DNA of 64,000 nucleotides from Pseudobacillus lumedeiriae (GTDB lineage: Bacteria > Bacillota > Bacilli > Bacillales > Domibacillaceae). Both the position numbers and the translations under genes were made by a program. The stretch covers positions 310,001 to 374,000 of the forward strand of contig NZ_JAUIYO010000002.1 in assembly GCF_044891285.1 (NCBI RefSeq). The letters run 5' to 3'. Positions 8,990 through 17,217 of the stretch are shown in pieces. Below the pieces are notes generated by a model. It made no database searches, was not told where the DNA came from, and saw only the letters and a list, made by a program, of their open reading frames with translations. How positions within the stretch are numbered: the first letter of the stretch is position 1; each line of letters begins with the position of its first letter.

Positions 8990-9712
8990 ATGAAAAGATA
9001 TGCACTCGTGATCGGAGCGAGCGGAGGAATTGGAGAAGAGATTTCCAAGAAACTGGCGAGAGAAGGCTGGAATCTTTATCTTCAATATTATAAAGGAAAA
9101 GAAAAAATTGAACGTCTGCAAAAAGAACTGGAATTAATCGGGTCGGAAGTAATCATTATTCAGGCAGACTTAACTTTAACTGCTGGGGCGGCTTTCCTGA
9201 CAAGCCAGCTCTTTGCGGTAGACAGCGTCATATTTGCAGGAGGAACAGCTCATTACAGTTTATTTCAAGAAATTGCGGAAGAAGAAATAGATAAATTATG
9301 GCATCTTCATGTAAAAAGCCCTATGATCATCGTGCAGAAGGTTCTCCCAAAACTGCGGAAGGCTGTGTTTCCATCCATTGTTTTAGTTTCTTCTGTATGG
9401 GGACAGACTGGGGCGGCTTGTGAAGTTGCTTATTCCACTGTAAAAGGAGCTCAGCTTGCTTTTGTGAAGGCATTAGCAAAGGAGCTGGCTCCCTCTAATA
9501 TCCGGATTAATGCGATTGCTCCAGGTGCTGTCGATACACCGATGATGGCCCAGTTCTCCACGGAGGAAAAAATGGACATAGAAGCTGATATTCCCATGGG
9601 ACGCCTCGGATCTGCGGCAGAAATAGCAGAAGCGGTTTATTTCATTTGTTCTCCTGCCTCTTCTTATATTACAGGACAAGTGCTTGCGGTGAATGGCGGC
9701 TGGTACACATAA
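8990..9712 (+). CDS. ymfI: SDR-family EF-P 5-aminopentanone reductase YmfI
   Basis: A 240-residue short-chain dehydrogenase/reductase. The NADP-binding glycine motif is GASGGIG (residues 9-15), the catalytic Tyr and Lys are Tyr148 and Lys152 in YSTVK, and the Ser is in LVSSVWG. The C-terminal PGAVDTPM and NGGWYT blocks are standard for the family. B. subtilis YmfI reduces the 5-aminopentanone group on Lys32 of EF-P to 5-aminopentanol, which aids translation of polyproline. Function is assigned from family plus location next to ymfF/ymfH. A plain FabG-like role cannot be excluded from sequence alone. Confidence 0.88.
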   Translation: MKRYALVIGASGGIGEEISKKLAREGWNLYLQYYKGKEKIERLQKELELIGSEVIIIQADLTLTAGAAFLTSQLFAVDSVIFAGGTAHYSLFQEIAEEEIDKLWHLHVKSPMIIVQKVLPKLRKAVFPSIVLVSSVWGQTGAACEVAYSTVKGAQLAFVKALAKELAPSNIRINAIAPGAVDTPMMAQFSTEEKMDIEADIPMGRLGSAAEIAEAVYFICSPASSYITGQVLAVNGGWYT

Positions 9713-9781
9713 TTTTAAATGTATAATTTCTTTTCAAAGAAACAAACTAATGTCATTACTCAATAAAGGAGGAAAAATGAT

Positions 9782-10039
9782 ATGTCAGTACTTGAGAATT
9801 GGCATGAGTGGAAAAACTTTCTTGGAGATAAGCTGAATCAAGCGGCAGGTGCAGGAATGAATAACGATACGATTAACAACCTGGCCTACCAAGTGGGCGA
9901 TTATCTTGCTAGTAAAGTGGACCCGAAAAATGAGCAGGAAAGAGTACTTTCTGATTTATGGTCTGTTGCTTCAGAAGAAGAACAAAAAGCGATTGCCAGT
10001 ATGATGGTAAAGTTAGTACAAAATAATGGAACTCGTTAA
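9782..10039 (+). CDS. ymfJ: DUF3243 protein YmfJ
   Basis: An 85-residue acidic soluble protein with the DUF3243 pattern (VLENWHEWKNFLGDKLNQA, then YQVGDYLASKVDPKNEQE). It is helical, without membrane segments or cysteines. Preceded by AAAGGAGG. Function unknown; conserved position between ymfI and ymfK in Bacillus. A terminator follows immediately. Confidence 0.85.
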   Translation: MSVLENWHEWKNFLGDKLNQAAGAGMNNDTINNLAYQVGDYLASKVDPKNEQERVLSDLWSVASEEEQKAIASMMVKLVQNNGTR

Positions 10040-10066
10040 GAGAGGGATCTTTTCCCTCTCTTTTTT
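10039..10066 (+). terminator. Terminator after ymfJ
   Basis: GAGAGGGA pairs with TCCCTCTC, followed by TTTTTT. Confidence 0.88.
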
Positions 10067-10153
10067 CTTTCATTAAAAGAGCAAATCATATATGATAGTA
10101 GCTAGACACTATCATTAACAGGCTTTTCAATAAAGCCGCTAGGAGCGTTATTT

Positions 10154-10945
10154 ATGTCCAAAAAAGAATGGTATTTGGAATATAAAATTGTGAAGAACCG
10201 TCCAGGGCTGTTAGGTGATATATCTTCACTGCTTGGTATGCTTTCCATTAATATCGTGACAATTAATGGTGTGGATGAAGCGAGCCGCGGTCTGTTAATT
10301 TTGGCAGAAAGTGAAGATCAAATCAGAAGGCTGGAGTCTATTTTAGTGACAATGGATACGATTCAAATTATCAAATTAAGGGAACCTAAATTAAGAGATC
10401 GTATGGCCGTGAGACATGGCCGTTACATTCAGCGGGACGCGGACGATAAAAAAACATTCCGTTTCGTCCGGGATGAACTTGGACTTCTCGTTGATTTTAT
10501 GGCAGAATTGTATAAAATGGAAGGGCACAAATTAATTGGTATTCGCGGGATGCCGAGGGTCGGAAAGACAGAATCTATTGTGGCGGCAAGCGTATGTGCG
10601 AATAAACGCTGGCTGTTCGTCTCGTCAACGATGATTAAGCAAACGGTCCGCGATCAGTTAATCCGTGATGAGTATAACCCGAATCACCTATTTATTATGG
10701 ACGGGGTAGTTTCAACGAAACGAGCCAGTGAAAAGCATTGGCAGCTTGTACGGGAAATTATGAGGCTTCCTGCAGTTAAAGTAATAGAACATCCAGATAT
10801 TTTCGTTCAAAATAGTGAGTACAAATTGGAGGACTTTGATTATATTATTGAGATTCGCAATCATCCTGACGAAGAAATTACATATGAACCAGTGGAAAAA
10901 AATAGATTATTTCAGGATTCGGATTTTGGCGGCTTTAACTTTTAA
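10154..10945 (+). CDS. ymfK: DUF3388 protein YmfK (ACT-like plus P-loop)
   Basis: A 263-residue protein. Residues 1 to about 75 resemble an ACT-type fold (YLEYKIVKNRPGLLGDISSLLGML). The C-terminal two thirds carry a P-loop-like GMPRVGKTES and later LFIMDG, suggesting nucleotide binding. This is the DUF3388 family found between ymfJ and ymfM in Bacillus. Biochemical role unknown. It lies about 18 bp upstream of rodZ on the same strand, so the two probably share a transcript. Confidence 0.82.
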   Translation: MSKKEWYLEYKIVKNRPGLLGDISSLLGMLSINIVTINGVDEASRGLLILAESEDQIRRLESILVTMDTIQIIKLREPKLRDRMAVRHGRYIQRDADDKKTFRFVRDELGLLVDFMAELYKMEGHKLIGIRGMPRVGKTESIVAASVCANKRWLFVSSTMIKQTVRDQLIRDEYNPNHLFIMDGVVSTKRASEKHWQLVREIMRLPAVKVIEHPDIFVQNSEYKLEDFDYIIEIRNHPDEEITYEPVEKNRLFQDSDFGGFNF

Positions 10946-10963
10946 TTATGGAAGGTGTTATGG

Positions 10964-11827
10964 GTGACAGAATTAGGAAACCGCTTAAGAGAAGCGCGAG
11001 AAGCAAAAGGGCTGTCCTTAGCAGATGTGCAGGAAATAACTAAAATACAAAAAAGATATTTAACGGGTATTGAAGAAGGCAATTACGACATGATGCCCGG
11101 CAAGTTTTATATTAGGGCATTCATTAAGCAATATGCTGAAGCGGTCGGGCTTGATCACGAGCAATTGTTTGAAGAATACAAAAGTGAAATTCCTTCTTCT
11201 CATGAAGATGAAATTCCGCAAAGAGCGACGAAGGTAGAGACAGTACGAAATACCGTACCTGCTGAACCATCGAAGCTTCTGGAATATCTGCCGAAGATTT
11301 TAGTGACGGCTTTCGTGATTGGGGCTATTTTTCTAGTGTGGGTTCTTATCCCGAAAAGTGGTTCGAACGATAAAGCAGTGAAAGAAGAAACGGTCATTGA
11401 ACAGCCAAAAGAGCAGGCAGGCGAAGGAACAGAAGTGAAAAAAGAAACAAAACAACAAGTAAAAGCGCCAGAGGAAGTCAAAAAAGAAGAGCCTGTGAAG
11501 CAAACGCTGACGGCGGCTGGAGCGAGCGGCCGGAAAGCAACGTATCAGCTCGGGGATGCGGAAAAATTTGAAGTATCTATTCTATCCAAAGGAGAAACAT
11601 GGATAGGAGTAACCGATGGAAGCGGGAAAAGCTATTTTGGCAATATACTTACTAAAGGACAAACGCAAACGTTCGATTTAACAGGACAAACAGAAGCGAA
11701 GATTGTCGTTGGTTTTGCACCTGATACGGAAATTAAAATCAATGGCGAAACGCTGGCGTATCAACTTCCAGCTGATAAGCAGGTAAGGCAGGATATCATG
11801 ATCCAAGTGCAGCCGGCTGGACAATAA
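10964..11827 (+). CDS. rodZ: Cytoskeletal protein RodZ (YmfM)
   Basis: A 287-residue membrane protein. The N-terminal Cro-like helix-turn-helix (about residues 3-65, LRLAREAKG-type LREAREAKGLSLADVQE) binds MreB in characterised RodZ proteins. One transmembrane helix (about 112-130), then a Lys/Glu-rich linker, then an extracytoplasmic DUF4115 beta domain (about 190-285). RodZ supports rod shape with MreB. GTG 10964 is chosen since GGAAGGTG lies 6 nt upstream; the earlier GTG at 10955 is inside that site. Confidence 0.88.
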   Translation: MTELGNRLREAREAKGLSLADVQEITKIQKRYLTGIEEGNYDMMPGKFYIRAFIKQYAEAVGLDHEQLFEEYKSEIPSSHEDEIPQRATKVETVRNTVPAEPSKLLEYLPKILVTAFVIGAIFLVWVLIPKSGSNDKAVKEETVIEQPKEQAGEGTEVKKETKQQVKAPEEVKKEEPVKQTLTAAGASGRKATYQLGDAEKFEVSILSKGETWIGVTDGSGKSYFGNILTKGQTQTFDLTGQTEAKIVVGFAPDTEIKINGETLAYQLPADKQVRQDIMIQVQPAGQ

Positions 11828-11893
11828 TTCGTTAGTGTTTCCGGACCGTTTTTGTAAGCTGTCCGGTGGTGATAAATAGGTGGAGGGTCCATT

Positions 11894-12472
11894 GTGAATT
11901 TACCGAATAAGATTACTGTTTCAAGAATTTTAATGATCCCAATATTTTTAGTCATTATGCTGGCTGATTTTGATTGGGGAGAGATGAACTTTTTGGGCAC
12001 AACAATGCCGGCTGCGCACTTCTGGGGGGCGATGCTGTTTATTTTTGCATCGACAACGGATTGGATTGACGGTTATTATGCAAGGAAATTAAATATGGTT
12101 ACAAACTTAGGAAAATTTTTAGATCCGCTTGCCGATAAATTGCTCGTATCAGCAGCATTAATTGTGCTCGTTGATTTTGGAATGGCTGCTTCCTGGATTG
12201 TCATTGTCATCATTAGCCGCGAATTTGCAGTTACAGGGCTGCGGTTAATCCTGGCAGGGGAAGGCGAGGTCGTTGCGGCTAATATGCTTGGAAAGATTAA
12301 GACATGGACGCAAATTATTGCAATTTCAGCATTGTTGCTTTACAATGCTCCGTTCGAAAGCTGGGGAATTCCATTTGCAGATTTCTCTCTTTGGATCGCT
12401 GCTTTCTTCACGGTTTGGTCGGGATGGGATTATTTTTATCTCAACCGTGGTGTATTTAAACATTCTAAATAA
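11894..12472 (+). CDS. pgsA: CDP-diacylglycerol-glycerol-3-phosphate 3-phosphatidyltransferase
   Basis: A 192-residue integral membrane enzyme that makes phosphatidylglycerol phosphate, the committed step to phosphatidylglycerol and cardiolipin. The CDP-alcohol phosphotransferase signature is complete: Asp56, Asp59-Gly60, Ala63-Arg64, Gly72, Asp76 and Asp80. About four to five hydrophobic helices. The start is GTG with GGTGGAGG upstream. It follows rodZ in the usual Bacillus order and ends at a long inverted repeat that acts as terminator. Confidence 0.95.
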   Translation: MNLPNKITVSRILMIPIFLVIMLADFDWGEMNFLGTTMPAAHFWGAMLFIFASTTDWIDGYYARKLNMVTNLGKFLDPLADKLLVSAALIVLVDFGMAASWIVIVIISREFAVTGLRLILAGEGEVVAANMLGKIKTWTQIIAISALLLYNAPFESWGIPFADFSLWIAAFFTVWSGWDYFYLNRGVFKHSK

Positions 12473-12476
12473 TAGT

Positions 12477-12581
12477 AAGAGGCTATCCTGAAATAAAGAG
12501 CCGGGCATCCCTATCATATATAGTATAAATAGTTGATCAAATACTATAGGGAACAGGGCATTTACAGGATAGCCTCTTTTT
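12477..12581 (+). terminator. Long inverted repeat / terminator after pgsA
   Basis: AAGAGGCTATCCTG (12477-12490) is perfectly complementary to CAGGATAGCCTCTT (12565-12578), followed by T's. Inside, CCCT...ATAGTAT pairs with ATACTATAGGG (12541-12551). The whole ~100 bp folds on itself, more like a mini-transposon than a simple terminator. Confidence 0.65.
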
Positions 12582-12605
12582 GAAGGGAAAGAAGGGGTAA
12601 GAAGA

Positions 12606-13850
12606 ATGAATGCAGAAATTATTGCAGTAGGCTCTGAATTACTGCTTGGACAGATTACGAATACGAATGCCCAATTTCTGTCGCAGCAGTTAGCGGAAAT
12701 TGGTATCAATGTGTATTATCATACGGTCGTTGGCGATAACAGCAGCCGGGTTCTTGACGTTGTAAAAGAGGCTGAAAAGCGCGCAGACTTGCTGATCTTT
12801 ACTGGAGGGCTTGGTCCTACAAAAGACGATTTGACGAAAGAAGCGATCGGCTCCCATATCGGCCGGCCGCTTGTCTATCATGAAGAGGCGTTGAAAAGTA
12901 TTGAACATTACTTTGTAAAAACGAAACGTCCGATGACTCCAAATAATAAAAAACAGGCGCTCGTGATGGAAGGAAGCACGGTTTTTCCGAATGATCACGG
13001 CATGGCACCTGGCATGATGGTCAAAGGGACAAAGAATTTCTATATGCTTTTGCCTGGACCTCCTCGGGAAATGCAGCCGATGTTTACTAACTACGCGAAA
13101 CCCGCACTGCTAAATATCCTTGAGAAAGTCGAAAAAATAGAATCGCGCGTATTAAGATTTTTTGGCATTGGTGAATCGGCATTAGAAACAGAAGTAGAGG
13201 ATTTACTGCTGGCACAGCAAAATCCGACTATCGCTCCATTAGCAGGGGATGGGGAAGTGACGCTCCGGATTACGGCTAAGCACGAATCAGAGGCAACGGC
13301 TTTACGGATGATACAAGAAGTGGAGGAAGAGATTCTCCGCCGGGTAGGTGATTATTTTTATGGATACAATGATACGACCATTGTCCGTGAACTTGCAGAT
13401 CGCTTAGTGGAGTCATCACAGACGGTGGCTGCGGCTGAAAGTTTGACGGGAGGTCTATTTCAAAGTGAAATGACTGCTGTACCTGGAGCAAGCCAGTTTT
13501 TTAATGGCGGTATTGTGTGTTATTCTAACCGCGCAAAAGAAAAACTTGTACAAGTGAAAACAGAGACATTGGCTGATCACGGGGCAATAAGTGAAGCGTG
13601 TGCCATTGAATTGGCAGAAAATGTCCGTCAGCTGCTGGATGCTGATTTTGGTATTAGTTTTACAGGTGTTGCCGGCCCGGATGCAGCAGAAGGGCATCCG
13701 TCTGGAACGGTGTGGATCGGCTTATCTTCTAAACTTACTGGGTCAAAGGCGTTTAAGCTCCAATTGGCTGGCAGCCGTGCAGGCATTAGAAAGAGGTCAG
13801 TCAAGTATGGCTGCCACTATCTGCTGGTGGAACTTGCAAATAATAAGTAG
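12606..13850 (+). CDS. cinA: CinA family competence/damage-inducible protein
   Basis: A 414-residue cytosolic protein. The N-terminal MoaB/MogA-like domain (about 1-170) has GSELLLGQITNTN and FTGGLGPTKDD. The C-terminal CinA domain (about 255-410) has AAAESLTGGLF and GISFTGVAGPD, the NMN-deamidase-type region. CinA family members act in pyridine nucleotide salvage and are co-induced with recA in competence of some Gram-positives. Upstream of recA as in Bacillus, but here metY lies between the two. Confidence 0.92.
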   Translation: MNAEIIAVGSELLLGQITNTNAQFLSQQLAEIGINVYYHTVVGDNSSRVLDVVKEAEKRADLLIFTGGLGPTKDDLTKEAIGSHIGRPLVYHEEALKSIEHYFVKTKRPMTPNNKKQALVMEGSTVFPNDHGMAPGMMVKGTKNFYMLLPGPPREMQPMFTNYAKPALLNILEKVEKIESRVLRFFGIGESALETEVEDLLLAQQNPTIAPLAGDGEVTLRITAKHESEATALRMIQEVEEEILRRVGDYFYGYNDTTIVRELADRLVESSQTVAAAESLTGGLFQSEMTAVPGASQFFNGGIVCYSNRAKEKLVQVKTETLADHGAISEACAIELAENVRQLLDADFGISFTGVAGPDAAEGHPSGTVWIGLSSKLTGSKAFKLQLAGSRAGIRKRSVKYGCHYLLVELANNK

Positions 13851-13867
13851 AAACGTTCAGAATATTG

Positions 13868-13897
13868 TTGATTATTCTGATGAATATGCTGTATAAT
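13868..13897 (+). promoter_or_regulatory. Promoter of the SAM-riboswitch/metY unit
   Basis: TTGATT (13868-13873), 18 bp, TATAAT (13892-13897). The transcript would begin just before the S-box aptamer. Confidence 0.65.
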
Positions 13898-13925
13898 TAA
13901 GCTAGAAGTTTAATTCAAAGTGAAC

Positions 13926-14085
13926 ACTCTTATTGTGAGCGGCGGAGGGATTAGGCCCGATGAAGCCCGGCAACCTTCAGGCAGAAATGTCTGAAACGGT
14001 GCTAATTCCTGCAGGTGTTGAGCCTGAAAGATAAGAGGAGGATTTTATAATAAAGCCCTCTTCTTTTACGAGAAGAGGGCTTTTT
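13926..14085 (+). promoter_or_regulatory. SAM-I (S-box) riboswitch with terminator
   Basis: The hallmark S-box stretches are present: GAGCGGCGGAGGGA, GGCCCGATGAAGCCCGGCAACC, and the closing P1 helix CTCTTAT (13927-13933) with ATAAGAG (14031-14037). The terminator AAAGCCCTCTTCT with AGAAGAGGGCTTT (14052-14085) follows, and the P1 3' strand AAGAGGAGG can instead pair with CCTCTTCT as antiterminator. High SAM should therefore stop transcription before metY. Confidence 0.96.
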
Positions 14086-14140
14086 ATATACCTCACGATC
14101 ATTAATGATAAGTTATTTAATAAATCAGGAGGGATTGACA

Positions 14141-15439
14141 ATGACGAAAGAAAACTGGGGTCAAGAAACAATTTTGCTTCATGGAGGACAGGTGCCTGAT
14201 CCAACGACAGGGGCCCGCGCTGTGCCGATTTACGAATCGACTTCTTATGTTTTTGAAGATACAGATCATGCCAATGCTTTGTTTGCTTTGCAAAAGCCCG
14301 GCAATATTTATACACGTATTACTAACCCGACAGTAGATGTGTTTGAGAAACGAATTGCCTTGTTAGAAGAGGGAGCTGCAGCTGTTGCTCTTTCATCAGG
14401 TATGGCTGCGATTTCTTTTTCTATATTGAATCTGGCTCATGCAGGGGATGAAATTGTGGCGGCGGCGAATTTGTATGGCGGTACATATAACTTATTCGCT
14501 AACACTCTTCCTAAATACGGAATTAATGTGAAGTTTGTTGATTCTACAGATCCGGAAAATTTCCGTGCAGCAATAACTTCGAAAACAAAGGCGATTTTTG
14601 GAGAAATTATTGGCAACCCATCTTTAAATGTACTTGATGTGGAAAAAGTAGCAGATATTGCTCATGAACACGGGATTCCATTGATTGTAGATAATACGTT
14701 TGCTTCTCCTTATGGAGCGAAGCCGCTTACGCGGGGAGCTGACATTGTTGTCCACTCTGCTACAAAGTGGATCAGCGGCCATGGAACGGTTATTGGCGGT
14801 GTAGTAGTAGACGGTGGTACGTTTAACTGGAATAGTGAAAAATTCCCTGGATTTACGGAATCCGACGAGTCTTATAATGGGCTAAAATATGCAGACATTG
14901 AAGGCCCAGCATTCGCTATTAAATTACGTGTACAGCTGTTGAGAGATTTTGGTCCGTCTTTAAGTGCCAACAGTGCCTTTTTGCTTCTTCAAGGATTAGA
15001 AACATTGCACCTGCGTATTCAGCGCCATCACGAAAATGCGCTCGCTATCGTTGATTATTTAAACAATCATCCAGGTGTGGAATGGGTATCCCATCCAAGC
15101 CTTGAGAACCATCCATCTCATGAACTAGCGAAAAAATATTTAAATAATACATTTGGTTCTATCGTTGTCTTCGGTATTAAAGGCGGACGGGAAGCAGGGA
15201 AAAAAGTGATCGACAACATTAAACTATGGTCGCATGTGGCCAACGTTGGAGATGGCAAGTCACTGATTATTCATCCGGCTTCTACCACTCACCAGCAATT
15301 AAGCAGCGAGGACTTAGAGAAATCTGGAACGAAAGAAGAAATGATCCGCTTATCGATTGGACTGGAATCACCAAAAGACTTGATTGCTGATTTGAATCAG
15401 GCAATTGAAAAGGCAACTGGTGTGGTTGCTGGAGTCTAA
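14141..15439 (+). CDS. metY: O-acetylhomoserine sulfhydrylase (PLP-dependent)
   Basis: A 432-residue Cys/Met metabolism PLP enzyme. It makes homocysteine from O-acetylhomoserine and sulfide. The PLP Lys is Lys209 in HSATKWISGHG; ALSSGMAAIS and IIHPASTTHQQL are family motifs. The ~430-residue length with an insert near ESDESYNGLKY separates MetY from the shorter MetC/MetB enzymes. ATG 14141 follows AGGAGGG. Sulfur-starvation control is supported by the S-box leader directly upstream. The spot between cinA and recA is unusual for B. subtilis. Confidence 0.92.
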   Translation: MTKENWGQETILLHGGQVPDPTTGARAVPIYESTSYVFEDTDHANALFALQKPGNIYTRITNPTVDVFEKRIALLEEGAAAVALSSGMAAISFSILNLAHAGDEIVAAANLYGGTYNLFANTLPKYGINVKFVDSTDPENFRAAITSKTKAIFGEIIGNPSLNVLDVEKVADIAHEHGIPLIVDNTFASPYGAKPLTRGADIVVHSATKWISGHGTVIGGVVVDGGTFNWNSEKFPGFTESDESYNGLKYADIEGPAFAIKLRVQLLRDFGPSLSANSAFLLLQGLETLHLRIQRHHENALAIVDYLNNHPGVEWVSHPSLENHPSHELAKKYLNNTFGSIVVFGIKGGREAGKKVIDNIKLWSHVANVGDGKSLIIHPASTTHQQLSSEDLEKSGTKEEMIRLSIGLESPKDLIADLNQAIEKATGVVAGV

Positions 15440-15563
15440 AGTAGGAGTGTAATAGAATGAAGAGCCTGATCTTTCATTTCGCTCCATCATCTAATTTTTG
15501 AAGTACGTGAGAGCGTAACCTTAAGTATGGCTAGACTATTTTTATATTCTTAAAATTACCTGC

Positions 15564-15600
15564 TCCTGTTTCTTTGTGATAAAATAAAGAAGCAGGAGTT
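15564..15600 (+). terminator. Hairpin after metY
   Basis: GCTCCTGTTTCTTT pairs with AAAGAAGCAGGAGT-type sequence, followed by a weak T-rich tail. Confidence 0.5.
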
Positions 15601-15673
15601 ATTTTCATCTTCTTATTTTCCACTATTCTCTCTTCTTATTTTTCTGTTTTTTTATCGCCCTTTTTCTTTCCGT

Positions 15674-15769
15674 AATGGCTATGTTAGTGCTTATTGTTGT
15701 TGATTGTGCTGCTTCGTTGATTGAACGGAGCTTCCTCCGTAGAAATCAACAGGGGAGTTTAACAAAGTC
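15674..15769 (+). repeat. MITE-like repeat, family 1
   Basis: It starts ATGGCTATGTTAGTG, has GTTGATT near the middle, and ends AAATCAACAGGGGAGTTTAACAAAGTC. It lies between metY and the recA promoter. Confidence 0.75.
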
Positions 15770-15786
15770 TCTGGAATAATAAAAAC

Positions 15787-15800
15787 CGAATAAATGTTCG
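15787..15800 (+). promoter_or_regulatory. LexA (SOS) box of recA
   Basis: CGAATAAATGTTCG matches the Gram-positive SOS box CGAAC-N4-GTTCG with one change. It sits 8 bp upstream of the recA -35. Confidence 0.85.
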
Positions 15801-15808
15801 CTTTTTAC

Positions 15809-15837
15809 TTGAAATTGTCTCAATAAAAAGGTATAGT
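15809..15837 (+). promoter_or_regulatory. recA promoter
   Basis: TTGAAA (15809-15814), 17 bp, TATAGT (15832-15837). Confidence 0.8.
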
Positions 15838-15910
15838 TATTGTAGATTCTGAAACAACATGTTGATATGCATTTGATCTGATAGATTGGTAATTTTAAGG
15901 AGGAATTTTA

Positions 15911-16957
15911 GTGAGTGATCGTCAAGCCGCTTTAGATATGGCCTTAAAGCAAATTGAAAAACAATTTGGTAAAGGGTCGATAATGAAACTTGGAGAACAA
16001 ACAGATCGGAAAATTTCCACTAGCCCAAGTGGTTCGCTCGCTCTTGATGCGGCACTTGGTGTCGGCGGATATCCGCGTGGACGTATTGTTGAAATTTACG
16101 GGCCGGAAAGCTCTGGTAAAACAACGGTAGCCCTTCATGCTATTGCGGAAATACAAGCAAATGGGGGACAGGCAGCTTTCATTGATGCTGAGCATGCACT
16201 TGATCCTGTTTATGCTCAGAAATTAGGGGTAAATATTGATGAGTTGCTGCTTTCTCAGCCAGATACAGGAGAGCAGGCACTTGAGATTGCCGAAGCCCTC
16301 GTGCGAAGTGGAGCCGTTGATATTTTAATCATTGACTCGGTAGCTGCACTCGTGCCAAAAGCGGAGATTGAAGGGGATATGGGAGATTCTCACGTTGGTT
16401 TGCAGGCGCGTTTAATGTCGCAGGCGCTTCGTAAACTGTCGGGAGCAATCAATAAATCTAAAACCATCGCAATCTTTATTAATCAGATTCGTGAAAAAGT
16501 TGGAGTTATGTTTGGGAACCCTGAAACGACACCAGGGGGACGTGCATTGAAATTTTATAGCTCTGTCCGACTTGAAGTCCGCCGTGCTGAAGCATTAAAG
16601 CAAGGAAATGACATTGTAGGGAATAAAACAAAAATTAAGGTTGTAAAAAACAAGGTAGCTCCTCCATTCCGTGTAGCAGAAGTGGATATTATGTATGGAG
16701 AAGGGATCTCTAGAGAAGGCGAGATCATTGATATGGGATCAGAAGTCGACATTATTCAAAAGAGTGGTGCCTGGTACTCATATAACGAAGAGCGTTTAGG
16801 ACAAGGACGTGAGAATGCGAAGCAGTTTCTGAAGGAGAATCCGGATATCCGCCAGGAAGTGATGATGAAAATACGCCAGCATTATGGTTTGGATGCGGAT
16901 TTTGTTGAAACGAACGAAGAGGAAATTCCGGAAGAGTTTAACTTGATCGATGAATAA
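15911..16957 (+). CDS. recA: Recombinase RecA
   Basis: A 348-residue RecA, the usual Bacillus length. It forms filaments on ssDNA, drives strand exchange and promotes LexA self-cleavage. Walker A is GPESSGKT (64-71); Walker B is ILIIDSVAALVP; the L2 region has GNPETTPGGRALKFYSS. The C-terminal tail is acidic. GTG start with AAGGAGG about 8 nt upstream. Controlled by the LexA box and sigma-A promoter directly upstream. Confidence 0.98.
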   Translation: MSDRQAALDMALKQIEKQFGKGSIMKLGEQTDRKISTSPSGSLALDAALGVGGYPRGRIVEIYGPESSGKTTVALHAIAEIQANGGQAAFIDAEHALDPVYAQKLGVNIDELLLSQPDTGEQALEIAEALVRSGAVDILIIDSVAALVPKAEIEGDMGDSHVGLQARLMSQALRKLSGAINKSKTIAIFINQIREKVGVMFGNPETTPGGRALKFYSSVRLEVRRAEALKQGNDIVGNKTKIKVVKNKVAPPFRVAEVDIMYGEGISREGEIIDMGSEVDIIQKSGAWYSYNEERLGQGRENAKQFLKENPDIRQEVMMKIRQHYGLDADFVETNEEEIPEEFNLIDE

Positions 16958-16963
16958 TTAAGC

Positions 16964-16994
16964 AGGAGCGATGTCGAAATACATCGCTCTTTTG
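16964..16994 (+). terminator. Terminator after recA
   Basis: GAGCGATGT pairs with ACATCGCTC, followed by TTTT. Confidence 0.8.
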
Positions 16995-17055
16995 TATATA
17001 TTGGGGAATAAATCCTTTAGAAGTTCTTGAATAAAGTAATTAGAAGAGGAAACCC

Positions 17056-17084
17056 TTGACAACAAATTTTCACAACTATAAAAT
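17056..17084 (+). promoter_or_regulatory. Promoter of rny
   Basis: TTGACA (17056-17061), 17 bp, TAAAAT (17079-17084); an overlapping TATAAA gives a shorter spacing. Confidence 0.6.
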
Positions 17085-17217
17085 TGAAATGTGTATTTTA
17101 TATTTTTTTCTCTGTAAAACTGGAAATTAGAAGCTGTATATTGAAATGTGGACACACAATGTATCAGCCGACATGTTAAAAGCATGGCAAAAGTTTATAG
17201 CAAGAGGAGGTGGAAGA

